64,000 bases of DNA from Tenacibaculum sp. AHE14PA. Lineage in GTDB: Bacteria > Bacteroidota > Bacteroidia > Flavobacteriales > Flavobacteriaceae. Position 1 is the stretch's first letter. Each line of letters opens with the position of its first letter. Location: contig NZ_CP058983.1 in NCBI RefSeq assembly GCF_019278465.1, forward strand, positions 806,001 through 870,000, written 5' to 3'. The notes under the pieces are model-generated. The model was not told where the DNA came from and did not search any database. It saw only the letters and a program-made list of their open reading frames with translations. Made by a program: the position numbers and the translations under genes. This document shows, piece by piece, positions 33,168-41,600 of the stretch.

Positions 33168-34685
33168 CTACTCCTGTAAATCGTAAATAACGTTTAGAGG
33201 TGTAATTTCTTCTTCCTTATTTCTTCTAAAAATATGTTTTGCTTTTATATCAGAAATTGATTCTTTACCCATCGCCGCAACCACCTCTTTTACTGCTGTT
33301 ATTGTTTTGATATGATAATTTTTAACACGAACATTTTTGTCTTCAACAACCAAAGCTTCAACTAAATCCTCATCTTGCGTTGCTACACCAACAGGACAAG
33401 TATCTAAATTACACTCACGCGCCTGAATACAACCTAAACTAAGCATAAAACTACGTGCCATACCAATAACATCAGCACCTAAAGCTTTGTATTTAATAAT
33501 ATCAAAAGCATCAATTGCTTTACCACTTGCTATTATTTTTATCTGCTCTTTTAACTGGTACTTTTGCAATGTTTTATTTACAAAAACCAAACCTTCTAAC
33601 AACGGAGTACCTATATAATTAGAAAATTCTAATGGTGCTGCCCCTGTACCTCCTTCTCCTCCATCGACTGATATAAAATCTGGATAATTATTAGCCAACG
33701 AAAATGCTTTTATCATTTCTTCTATCTCTTCATTATCACCCACACAAAATTTTATCCCAACAGGTTTTCCTTCGGATAAATCTCTTACTTCCTGAATAAA
33801 AACAATCATTTCTCCATAATTAGAAAAAGCTGAATGACCTGGAGGCGAATTCACATCTGTAAAAGGTATTACCGAACGTATTTTTGCAATTTCTTCAGTG
33901 TTTTTTTTAGCTGGTAAAATACCTCCATGACCTGGTTTTGCTCCTTGTGAAAATTTAATTTCAATCATTTTAACTTCCGGGCGAATTGCATTTTCCTTAA
34001 AAATGGCAGCATCAAAAACACGCTTGCCATCTACGCTTTTCCCCGCTCCAAAATAACCTGTTCCTACCTGAAAAATTAAATCTCCCCCTTGTAAATGATA
34101 GGGTGATATTCCGCCTTCTCCTGTATTATGAGCAAAACCAGCCATCTTTGCTCCTTGATTTAAAGCTTTAATGGCATTTTTACTTAACGAACCAAAAGAC
34201 ATTGCTGATATATTAACAATAGAAGCATCGTATTTTTGAATACATTTATCAGAACCAATTAATACTCTTTCTCCTTTAATATGATGATGATTTTTTGGAA
34301 ACAAGGAATGCTTTACAAATTCATACCCTTTTTTATATACGTTATGCAGCGTACCAAAAGGCACTGTTTCTATCTCTTTTTTCGAACGTTGGTAAACAAT
34401 ACTTCTTTTTTCACGGTTAATTGGCACACCACTTAAGTCATCTTCAATAAAATATTGTTGGATTTTCTCTCTTTCATCTTCAAAAAACCAACGTAAACGA
34501 GCTACAACAGGAAAAGCACGTAATAAAGAGTGTTTTTTCTGAAAAAATGCATCATACAAAGCAACTATACTTAATGCAGAGGCAATTGTTAGCAAAATAA
34601 AATTACCTACATCTGGTACAAAATAAACCAGCACACCGCATAAAACATTAATTACAATAACAATTGCTAAAATAGTATCTCTCAT
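33168..34685 (-). CDS. FMN-binding glutamate synthase-family protein
   Basis: A 505-aa protein similar to the central/FMN domain of glutamate synthase. Two N-terminal membrane segments (about 5-25 and 30-47) precede a TIM-barrel with the FMN-binding region SVDGGEGGTGAAP and a cysteine cluster CIQARECNLDTCPVG like the 3Fe-4S site of GltB. It lacks the glutaminase domain and the GltB beta-helix, so it is not a classical glutamate synthase. The membrane anchor suggests a membrane-bound oxidoreductase of unknown substrate. It appears monocistronic. Confidence 0.85.
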   Translation of the reverse strand: MRDTILAIVIVINVLCGVLVYFVPDVGNFILLTIASALSIVALYDAFFQKKHSLLRAFPVVARLRWFFEDEREKIQQYFIEDDLSGVPINREKRSIVYQRSKKEIETVPFGTLHNVYKKGYEFVKHSLFPKNHHHIKGERVLIGSDKCIQKYDASIVNISAMSFGSLSKNAIKALNQGAKMAGFAHNTGEGGISPYHLQGGDLIFQVGTGYFGAGKSVDGKRVFDAAIFKENAIRPEVKMIEIKFSQGAKPGHGGILPAKKNTEEIAKIRSVIPFTDVNSPPGHSAFSNYGEMIVFIQEVRDLSEGKPVGIKFCVGDNEEIEEMIKAFSLANNYPDFISVDGGEGGTGAAPLEFSNYIGTPLLEGLVFVNKTLQKYQLKEQIKIIASGKAIDAFDIIKYKALGADVIGMARSFMLSLGCIQARECNLDTCPVGVATQDEDLVEALVVEDKNVRVKNYHIKTITAVKEVVAAMGKESISDIKAKHIFRRNKEEEITPLNVIYDLQE

Positions 34686-34725
34686 TTTTGAAAATTTTCT
34701 AGGCTAAAATACAAGATTTTCAGCA

Positions 34726-34758
34726 TAAAAAAAGCCCTAACTGTAGTTAGAGCTTTTA
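34726..34758 (-). terminator. Terminator of rpmE2
   Basis: On the minus strand TAAAAGCTCTAACT and AGTTAGGGCTTTTTTT form a stem (with one G-U pair) followed by a T tract, 20 nt after the rpmE2 stop codon. Confidence 0.8.
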
Positions 34759-34778
34759 AATATCTTAGATACTTGAAA

Positions 34779-35030
34779 TTATTTTTTAAATTTCGAGTAT
34801 TTATTTTTGAACTTATCAATACGTCCTGCAGTATCAATTAATTTAGACTTACCTGTGTAAAAAGGGTGAGAAGTTCTTGAAATTTCTAATTTGATTAATG
34901 GGTATTCAGCTCCTTCTACTTCTAAAGTTTCTTTAGTGTTAGCAGTTGAACGTGTTAAAAATACATCTCCGTTAGACATATCTTTAAAAGCTACCATTCT
35001 ATAATTTTCTGGATGTATTCCTTTACGCAT
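34779..35030 (-). CDS. rpmE2: 50S ribosomal protein L31 type B
   Basis: An 83-aa L31 with the type B pattern [40 protein letters not shown] and a basic C-terminus. It has no cysteines, so it is the zinc-free form. In many bacteria that form replaces a zinc-binding L31 during zinc shortage; no second L31 is visible here to say whether it is the only copy. It has its own strong promoter, a leader of about 85 nt and its own terminator. Confidence 0.96.
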   Translation of the reverse strand: MRKGIHPENYRMVAFKDMSNGDVFLTRSTANTKETLEVEGAEYPLIKLEISRTSHPFYTGKSKLIDTAGRIDKFKNKYSKFKK

Positions 35031-35124
35031 CTTAAATGACTTTTAAATATTGTTTTGTTTTTTTATCAAACGTTGTAAAAATGGTAAAGTTTTACACTAA
35101 AATTGTTTTAGCTGTTTGAGGATG

Positions 35125-35154
35125 CAAATTTAACCATATTTTTTAATTTTCAAA
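35125..35154 (-). promoter_or_regulatory. rpmE2 promoter (TTTG-N18-TAAATTTG)
   Basis: On the minus strand TTTG (35151-35154) and TAAATTTG (35125-35132) are separated by 18 nt, the best match in the window to the Bacteroidota -33/-7 consensus. Confidence 0.65.
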
Positions 35155-35213
35155 CAAATAAATTGTTTTAATTTGTAGTGTAAACGAATAAATTAGAAAT
35201 CAAACTATAAAAT

Positions 35214-36254
35214 ATGCGTATTTATACATACTTCACTTTAGCTTTATCAACATTATTTATTACTTCTTGTAGTAATTCTGGATACAAATTTAAGTTAAAT
35301 ACTTCTAAAAAAACCACTTTAGGGCAAAAGGCTGCTATTAAATTCGAACAACTTAAAGGTGAAAAGATCGATTCTGTTCACTTATTCGTTAATAATAAGC
35401 GTGTAAATAAAAACGAAACAAGTTTAACAATTAATACAGCCGATTTTGGTGTTGGTAAACATGCGGTTACTGCATTGGCTTTTTATCCTAATAAATCTAA
35501 AAAAGTTAATAATTCTATTGAAATTTTAGCTAAAAACGCTCCTGCTGTTTATTCTTATACTATTATAAACACTTTTCCTCATGACAAAGATGCTTACACG
35601 CAAGGATTGGAGTATAAAGATGGGTTTTTATACGAAACTACAGGTCGTAAAGGCGAATCAACTTTAAGAAAGGTTGATTTAAAAACAGGTGATGTTCTTC
35701 AAAAAATTGATTTAGATAAAGAGTACTTTGGTGAAGGAATGACTATTTATAATAATAAAGTGTACTGGTTAACATGGCAAGCTCGTAAAGGTTTTATTTA
35801 TAACCTAGATACTTTTAAGCAAATTGGTGAGTTTGACTATAACAAGAGTAACCAAGGTTGGGGGTTAACACACAACGAAACTGAGTTAATAAAATCTGAC
35901 GGAACAAATAAAATATGGTTTTTAAATACCGAAAATCAAACAGAAAAAAGAAGTATTCAAGTATATACTAATAAATATTCTGTAGATAACTTAAATGAAA
36001 TAGAATTAATTAATGGCAAAATTTACGCCAATAAATGGCAGCAAAACTCAATTGTAATTATCAATCCAGAGACGGGTGTTGTTGAAGGTGTTGCTAATTT
36101 AAACGGACTAAGAGATATCGTTGCTAAAAATCAACAATTAGACCCAAATGATGATGTTTTAAACGGAATTGCATACGACAAAGAAAACAACCGTTTATTT
36201 GTTACAGGAAAGCATTGGGGGAAATTATTTGAAATTGAGTTGATTAAAAAATAA
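35214..36254 (+). CDS. Glutaminyl-peptide cyclotransferase lipoprotein
   Basis: A 346-aa lipoprotein (lipobox ITSC, Cys at about 19) whose C-terminal 230 residues match plant/bacterial-type glutaminyl cyclases. It contains YTQGLEYKDGFLYETTGRKG, YFGEGMTIYNNKVYWLTWQ and LNGIAYDKENNRLFVTGKHW, repeating beta-propeller-like blades. This type converts N-terminal Gln to pyroglutamate and is unrelated to the zinc-dependent animal enzymes. The 100-residue N-terminal part looks like a separate beta domain. The lipid anchor places it in the envelope. Confidence 0.88.
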   Translation: MRIYTYFTLALSTLFITSCSNSGYKFKLNTSKKTTLGQKAAIKFEQLKGEKIDSVHLFVNNKRVNKNETSLTINTADFGVGKHAVTALAFYPNKSKKVNNSIEILAKNAPAVYSYTIINTFPHDKDAYTQGLEYKDGFLYETTGRKGESTLRKVDLKTGDVLQKIDLDKEYFGEGMTIYNNKVYWLTWQARKGFIYNLDTFKQIGEFDYNKSNQGWGLTHNETELIKSDGTNKIWFLNTENQTEKRSIQVYTNKYSVDNLNEIELINGKIYANKWQQNSIVIINPETGVVEGVANLNGLRDIVAKNQQLDPNDDVLNGIAYDKENNRLFVTGKHWGKLFEIELIKK

Positions 36255-36297
36255 TATCTTTACCTTTTAACCGTTATTAACCTGCCTTCTTTTATAT

Positions 36298-37797
36298 ATG
36301 AGATACTCCCTTCAAATTTTAGCTTTCTTTATTTTAATTGCTGTAAGCTCGTGTAGAAAAGATTTTAAAACTGTTCCTAATTTTGGTAAATTAGAATTCT
36401 CTAAAGACACCATATTTTTAGACACCGTTTTTTCGAATATAGGATCAGCTACATACAATTTAAAAGTATACAACAGGAGTAATAAATCGATTACAATTCC
36501 GGAAATTAAATTAGAGAACGGAAACAGTTCTAATTATCGTTTAAATGTTGATGGAATATCTGGTAAGAATTTTAACGATATTGATATATTAGCAAATGAC
36601 AGTATCTATGTTTTTGTAGAAACTACTATTGATTTTAGCACAACAACAGATCCTTTATACACAGATAAATTATTATTTGATAACGGAAATAATCAACAAG
36701 ATGTTGATTTAATTACTTTAGTGCAAGATGCCACTTTTATATTCCCATCAAAAAATAGTATGGGAATTGAAACCTTAACTATAAATGGTACAGACTCTGA
36801 AATTCAAGGTCGTTTTTTAACAGATGCTGAATTAACTTTTACTGATGAAAAACCATATGTTATTTACGGTTATGCGGCTGTACCGTCAGAAAAAACATTA
36901 ACAATTAATGCTGGTGCAAAAATTTACTTTCACAATAACTCAGGTTTAATAGTAGATAAAAAAGGAAGTTTAAAAGTAAACGGAACTCTTGACAGTAAAG
37001 TTATTTTTGAAAGCGACCGACTAGAACAACGATTTAACAATATACCGGGCCAATGGGGAACTATTTGGTTACGTGCAGGTAGTACTGAAAATGAAATTAA
37101 CCATGCCTTAATTAAAAACGGAACCATCGGTGTACTTGTTGATAGTATTAGCACTGTTGCTTCACCTACATTGTCTATAAAAAACACAGAAATTTATAAC
37201 AATTCTAATTATGGAATCTTAGGAAGGGATACTAATATTAAAGGAGAAAACATCGTTATTGGTAACGCCGGACAATCTTCTTTAGCTTGTACTTTTGGGG
37301 GAACTTATAATTTTACTCATGCTACTTTTGCTAATTATTGGAGCAATAGTTTCCGTCAGCTACCTACAGTTTTAGTAAATAATTACACTAATTTTCTTAA
37401 TAGTAATAATGATGAAGTAACAGCTACAAGAGATTTAATTGCTGCTACCTTCACCAACTGTATTATTGAAGGTAACAACAATATTGAATTTGTTTTAGAT
37501 AAAAATGACGGTAGCGATTTTAATTATAATATTGAAAACTCTATGATTCAGTTTAATGATTTTAATGATTCGTTTGCTAGTAATACAGAGTTGAATTTTG
37601 ATGATGCTACTCATTATAAAAATATTATTTTAAATGGAGAACCTAACTTTAAAAACACCTCTTTAAATCATTTTATAATTGGTGAAAATTCTGAAGCTAT
37701 TAACAAAGCAAAAGCATCCGCTATTTCTGAAGATATTTTAGGAATTGATAGAACAACAAATCCTGATATTGGTGCATACCAACACATAACATTTTAA
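36298..37797 (+). CDS. Lipoprotein with beta-helix-like repeats
   Basis: A 499-aa lipoprotein (lipobox VSSC, Cys at about 19). It begins with an Ig-like segment (DTVFSNIGSATYNLKVYNRS). A long region rich in Asn, Ile, Gly and Thr then repeats short strands (NGTIGVLVDSIS, IYNNSNYGILGRDTNIKGEN), the pattern of a right-handed parallel beta-helix. The ending GIDRTTNPDIGAYQ is the Bacteroidota 'choice-of-anchor Q'/beta-helix type closure. No catalytic residues can be assigned; a surface binding or carbohydrate-related role is possible. It sits 43 nt behind the glutaminyl cyclase gene. Confidence 0.7.
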   Translation: MRYSLQILAFFILIAVSSCRKDFKTVPNFGKLEFSKDTIFLDTVFSNIGSATYNLKVYNRSNKSITIPEIKLENGNSSNYRLNVDGISGKNFNDIDILANDSIYVFVETTIDFSTTTDPLYTDKLLFDNGNNQQDVDLITLVQDATFIFPSKNSMGIETLTINGTDSEIQGRFLTDAELTFTDEKPYVIYGYAAVPSEKTLTINAGAKIYFHNNSGLIVDKKGSLKVNGTLDSKVIFESDRLEQRFNNIPGQWGTIWLRAGSTENEINHALIKNGTIGVLVDSISTVASPTLSIKNTEIYNNSNYGILGRDTNIKGENIVIGNAGQSSLACTFGGTYNFTHATFANYWSNSFRQLPTVLVNNYTNFLNSNNDEVTATRDLIAATFTNCIIEGNNNIEFVLDKNDGSDFNYNIENSMIQFNDFNDSFASNTELNFDDATHYKNIILNGEPNFKNTSLNHFIIGENSEAINKAKASAISEDILGIDRTTNPDIGAYQHITF

Positions 37798-37829
37798 TAA
37801 AAAGAGCGGTTTTAAAACCGCTCTTTTTA
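37798..37829. terminator. Bidirectional terminator
   Basis: AAAAAGAGCGGTT, a 3-nt loop and AAACCGCTCTTTTT form a near-perfect stem with T tracts on both strands, between two convergent genes. Confidence 0.9.
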
Positions 37830-37830
37830 T

Positions 37831-39111
37831 TTATTTCTTATAAACGATTCCGTTTTTCATTACAAAAATAACGTTTTCCATTGTTTTAATATTTTTAGTT
37901 GGATCTTCGTCTACAGCTATAATATCTGCGAAGAAACCTTTTTTAATTTGCCCTATTTCATTCTCCATCTTTAATATTTTAGCATTGGTAATAGTTGCTG
38001 CCTGAATCGTTTCTATCGCTGGCATACCTGCTGCTACCATATAACCAAATTCTTTACCATTGTTACCGTGTTTAAAAACTCCTGCATCGGTACCAAATGC
38101 AATTCCTACACCTTTCTTATATGCTTTTGCAAATGTTCCTTGAATTTTTGGACCAACAGCTAATGCCTTTGGAACTACAATATCTGGATAAAATCCTTTT
38201 ATTTTAGCTTTCTCTTCTACCTCTTTTCCTGCAGTAATTGTTGGAACTAAAAAAGCGTTGTGCTTTTTCATCAATTCCATCGTTTCATCACTCATATAAG
38301 TTCCGTGTTCAATAGTTTTTACACCACCAATTATTGCACGCTGCATTCCCTCATCACCGTGAGCATGAGCAGCTACATGCATTCCATAATCTTTAGCCAT
38401 ATCACATATTGCTTTTACCTCCTCAATTGTAAATTGTGGATTATCGCCAGATTTAGCCACACTTAAAACGCCACCTGTTGCTGTAATTTTAATACAATCT
38501 GCTCCATTTTTATAACGCTGACGTACCGCTTTTTTAGCGTCTTCAACCGAATTTACAACACCTTCTTTTGGCCCCGGATTACCAGTTAAAACTCTACTAC
38601 TTCCGTTTGTAGGGTCTGCATGACCACCCGTTGTTGCCAATGATTTACCTGCTGTAAAAACTCTTGGCCCAGGTATTTTCCCAGCTTCGATTGCTTTTTT
38701 TATTGATATATTTACTCCAGTTCCACCCAAATCTCTTATCGTTGTAAATCCGTTTAACAAGGTTGATTTTGCAAAACCAACAGAATTATAAGCTACATCT
38801 GCTTCGTTTAAAGTATATTTGTTTAAGCGCGTTTTAGCATCAAATTCCATTTCAATATGTACATGCATATCTATCAAGCCAGCCATTACAACTTTATCTC
38901 TTAAATCTATTATTTTAGATGTTTTATCTCTTGGCATAATGTAGCCATTTTTAACATGTGTGATTTTATTGTCATTAACAACAATTGTTTTTTCTGTTTG
39001 AATTTCTCCAGAAGCTGTATCAATTAACTTTCCGCATAAAACATAAGTGTTCTGACTAAAAGAATAAGTTACAATCAATAAAAACAAAAGTAAAAAGCTA
39101 TTTTTTTTCAT
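37831..39111 (-). CDS. Secreted metal-dependent amidohydrolase
   Basis: A 426-aa amidohydrolase with a signal peptide (MKKNSFLLLFLLIVTYSFSQ). The metal motifs of the imidazolonepropionase/Xaa-Pro dipeptidase-like group are present: GLIDMHVHIEM (HxH) at about 75-85, a carboxylated-lysine candidate in CIKITATGGVL near 208, AHAHGDEG near 245, and GTDAGVFKHG near 340. Members cleave prolyl dipeptides or other cyclic amide bonds; the substrate is unknown. The signal peptide places it in the periplasm. Confidence 0.85.
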   Translation of the reverse strand: MKKNSFLLLFLLIVTYSFSQNTYVLCGKLIDTASGEIQTEKTIVVNDNKITHVKNGYIMPRDKTSKIIDLRDKVVMAGLIDMHVHIEMEFDAKTRLNKYTLNEADVAYNSVGFAKSTLLNGFTTIRDLGGTGVNISIKKAIEAGKIPGPRVFTAGKSLATTGGHADPTNGSSRVLTGNPGPKEGVVNSVEDAKKAVRQRYKNGADCIKITATGGVLSVAKSGDNPQFTIEEVKAICDMAKDYGMHVAAHAHGDEGMQRAIIGGVKTIEHGTYMSDETMELMKKHNAFLVPTITAGKEVEEKAKIKGFYPDIVVPKALAVGPKIQGTFAKAYKKGVGIAFGTDAGVFKHGNNGKEFGYMVAAGMPAIETIQAATITNAKILKMENEIGQIKKGFFADIIAVDEDPTKNIKTMENVIFVMKNGIVYKK

Positions 39112-39183
39112 GATAAAAATTTAGTTTGAACTATAAATGTATGAAAATTTTAAGTAGCTTGCTTGTTTAACTTATCCTATTAA

Positions 39184-39864
39184 ATGAAAAATATTGTAAT
39201 TACAGGAACCAGTAGAGGTATTGGTTTTGAACTAGCACAACAGTTTGCAAACGAAGGACATAAAGTACTTGCTTTATCAAGAAACACAAGTCCGTTAGAA
39301 AAAATAAATCATAAAAACATTACTACGATAGCTGTCGATTTATCTAATAATGACGATTTAAACAAAGCAACCTTATTCATTAAAAAAGAATGGAAAACTG
39401 TTGATGTTTTAATTAACAACGCAGGAAAACTAGTAAATAAGCCTTTTACAGATTTAACTACGGCTGATTTCCAGGAAGTTTATAAAGTAAATGTATTTGC
39501 TGTTGCCGAATTAACAAAGCTATTGATTCCATTTTTCAAAAAAGGAAGTCATGTAGTTACCGTTAGTTCTATGGGCGGAGTACAAGGAAGCATGAAATTT
39601 CCAGGTTTAGCTGCTTATAGCTCTGCTAAAGGAGCCGTAATTACTTTATCTGAACTATTAGCTGAAGAATACAAAAAACAACAAATAGCCTTTAATATAT
39701 TGGCTTTAGGCGCTGTACAAACCGAAATGTTAGAAGAAGCTTTTCCTGGTTATGTTGCTCCATTATCAGCAAAAGAAATGGCAAGTTATATTTTTGATTT
39801 CGCTTTAACAGGAAACAAGTTTTACAACGGAAAAGTACTAGAAGTATCTAGTTCAACGCCATAA
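39184..39864 (+). CDS. Short-chain dehydrogenase/reductase
   Basis: A 226-aa classical SDR with intact motifs: cofactor loop GTSRGIG at 8-14, NNAGK at about 79-83, catalytic Ser in VSSMGG at about 121-126, and Tyr-x3-Lys in AAYSSAKGAV at about 140-149. An NAD(P)-dependent carbonyl reductase is expected; the substrate is unknown. The SprT-like gene follows after 10 nt, so the two may be co-transcribed. Confidence 0.88.
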   Translation: MKNIVITGTSRGIGFELAQQFANEGHKVLALSRNTSPLEKINHKNITTIAVDLSNNDDLNKATLFIKKEWKTVDVLINNAGKLVNKPFTDLTTADFQEVYKVNVFAVAELTKLLIPFFKKGSHVVTVSSMGGVQGSMKFPGLAAYSSAKGAVITLSELLAEEYKKQQIAFNILALGAVQTEMLEEAFPGYVAPLSAKEMASYIFDFALTGNKFYNGKVLEVSSSTP

Positions 39865-39874
39865 AAAACTTTCA

Positions 39875-40474
39875 TTGTACAAAACACTTATAAAATATAT
39901 CCCTGAAAAAGCAATTCCGTTAGTTGAGTATTTAATTAACGAGCATAAAATCAATCTTAAAATTGTAAATCAGCGACAATCCAAACATGGTGATTTTAGG
40001 ACTTTTCCGAACGGACAAACACAGATTACTGTTAATAATAACCTGAACGAATTTCAGTTTTTACTGACTTTAATTCATGAAATTGCGCATCATGTTACGC
40101 ATAAAAGGTTTGGGCGAGTACAACCTCATGGCAAACATTGGAAAACAGTTTTTCAGCATTTAATGTTGCCATTTTTACAACCAGATATTTATCCGAAGGA
40201 AATATTACCTTATTTGGCTAACTATCTTAAAAACCCGAAAGCAAGTACCGATACGGATGTTAATTTATCTTTAGCGCTACGTGGTGGTGAAGCTGAAAAC
40301 GGAAAGAATTTTATCTTTCAAGTTCCTGTTAATAGTGTTTTTCAGTTTAAAAATACTTTATACAAAAGAGGAAATAAACGCAGAACTCGTTATGAATGTT
40401 TAAATTTAACGAACAAAAGAGTATATCTTTTTAATCAAAATGCAGAAGTAAAGTTAGTAGATTCAAACATATAA
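39875..40474 (+). CDS. SprT-like zinc metalloprotease domain protein
   Basis: A 199-aa protein with the zinc-peptidase motif HEIAHHVTHKRFG at about 69-81 and a downstream HGKHWKTVF, as in SprT/SprT-like proteins. The C-terminal part includes a zinc-ribbon-like region without obvious cysteine pairs (only one Cys, in RYECLNL). The start codon is TTG at 39875: it gives MYKTLIKYIPEKAIPLVEYL, which fits the family's N-terminus, and no in-frame ATG lies nearby upstream. The function is unknown; eukaryotic relatives (Spartan) cleave DNA-protein crosslinks. Confidence 0.82.
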   Translation: MYKTLIKYIPEKAIPLVEYLINEHKINLKIVNQRQSKHGDFRTFPNGQTQITVNNNLNEFQFLLTLIHEIAHHVTHKRFGRVQPHGKHWKTVFQHLMLPFLQPDIYPKEILPYLANYLKNPKASTDTDVNLSLALRGGEAENGKNFIFQVPVNSVFQFKNTLYKRGNKRRTRYECLNLTNKRVYLFNQNAEVKLVDSNI

Positions 40475-40512
40475 ATAAAACGTCTATCTTTAAGGAATTA
40501 TAACTAATTATT

Positions 40513-41574
40513 ATGAATAAAAATTATTACGCAATAGTTATGGCCGGCGGTGTTGGTTCACGTTTTTGGCCAGTAAGCACGCAAGAATACCCGAAACAGT
40601 TTCATGATATGTTAGGAACTGGTGAATCGTTAATTCAGCGTACTTTTAATCGAATTAATGCTTTAATTCCGGCTGAGAATATTTTAATTGCCACAAACGA
40701 ACGTTATGAAAGTTTGGTTTTAGAGCAATTACCAAAAACTACCAAAAAGCAACTTTTATTAGAGCCGGCAATGCGCAACACAGCTCCTTGTATTTTATAT
40801 GCGGCTTTAAAAATTCATAGCCAAAATAAAGATGCTGTTATGTTAGTTGCACCTTCTGATCATTGGATTGAAGATGAAACTGAATTTTTAAATAACATCA
40901 AAACTTCGTTTGAAACATCCGCAAAAAACAGCTCTTTAATGACGCTAGGTATCCAACCAAATACACCAAATACTGGTTATGGATATATTCAGTTTGAAGA
41001 AAGTTCTTCGAATATAAAAAAGGTAAAAAAATTTACTGAAAAACCGAACTTAGCAACTGCAAAAGAATTTATAGCTAGTGGTGATTATTTATGGAATGCA
41101 GGAATTTTCATTTGGTCTACCAAAAGCATTTTAGCCGCTTTTAAAAAGCACTTACCAAATATGTTAACGGTTTTAGAAGGCACAAATACTATTTATAATA
41201 CTGATTTAGAAGCTGACTTTATTAAAAACAATTACGAAAAATGTGAAGATATTTCTATTGATTACGGAATTATGGAACGCTCGAATAATGTACATATTTT
41301 ACCGGTAGATTTTGGTTGGAATGATCTTGGTACTTGGGGATCTTTGTATAATAAATTAGAAAAAGACGATCAAAAAAATGCTGTTGTAGGTGCTGAAACC
41401 ATTTTTAGAGATGCAAGCGGAAATATGATTCGTACCGAAAGCGGTAAAAAGGTTATTATTCAAGGTTTAAGTGATTTTATTGTGGTTGAAAAAGATGGAG
41501 TACTTTTAATTTGTCCGCGAAAAGACGAACAAGACATCAAGCAAATAAGCGCAGCCGCTACTAAGAAATTTTAA
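40513..41574 (+). CDS. manC: Mannose-1-phosphate guanylyltransferase
   Basis: This enzyme makes GDP-mannose from GTP and mannose 1-phosphate, feeding LPS, capsule and glycan synthesis. The 353-aa nucleotidyltransferase has the signature MAGGVGSRFWPVSTQEYPKQF at about 10-30, APSDHWIED near 115 and the sugar-binding FTEKPNLATAKEF near 177. It lacks the isomerase domain of bifunctional ManC-AlgA enzymes. It stands 38 nt behind the SprT-like gene and 26 nt ahead of the TetM-like gene, on the same strand. Confidence 0.93.
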   Translation: MNKNYYAIVMAGGVGSRFWPVSTQEYPKQFHDMLGTGESLIQRTFNRINALIPAENILIATNERYESLVLEQLPKTTKKQLLLEPAMRNTAPCILYAALKIHSQNKDAVMLVAPSDHWIEDETEFLNNIKTSFETSAKNSSLMTLGIQPNTPNTGYGYIQFEESSSNIKKVKKFTEKPNLATAKEFIASGDYLWNAGIFIWSTKSILAAFKKHLPNMLTVLEGTNTIYNTDLEADFIKNNYEKCEDISIDYGIMERSNNVHILPVDFGWNDLGTWGSLYNKLEKDDQKNAVVGAETIFRDASGNMIRTESGKKVIIQGLSDFIVVEKDGVLLICPRKDEQDIKQISAAATKKF

Positions 41575-41600
41575 TTCTAAACCAAGTATCACACTAATTA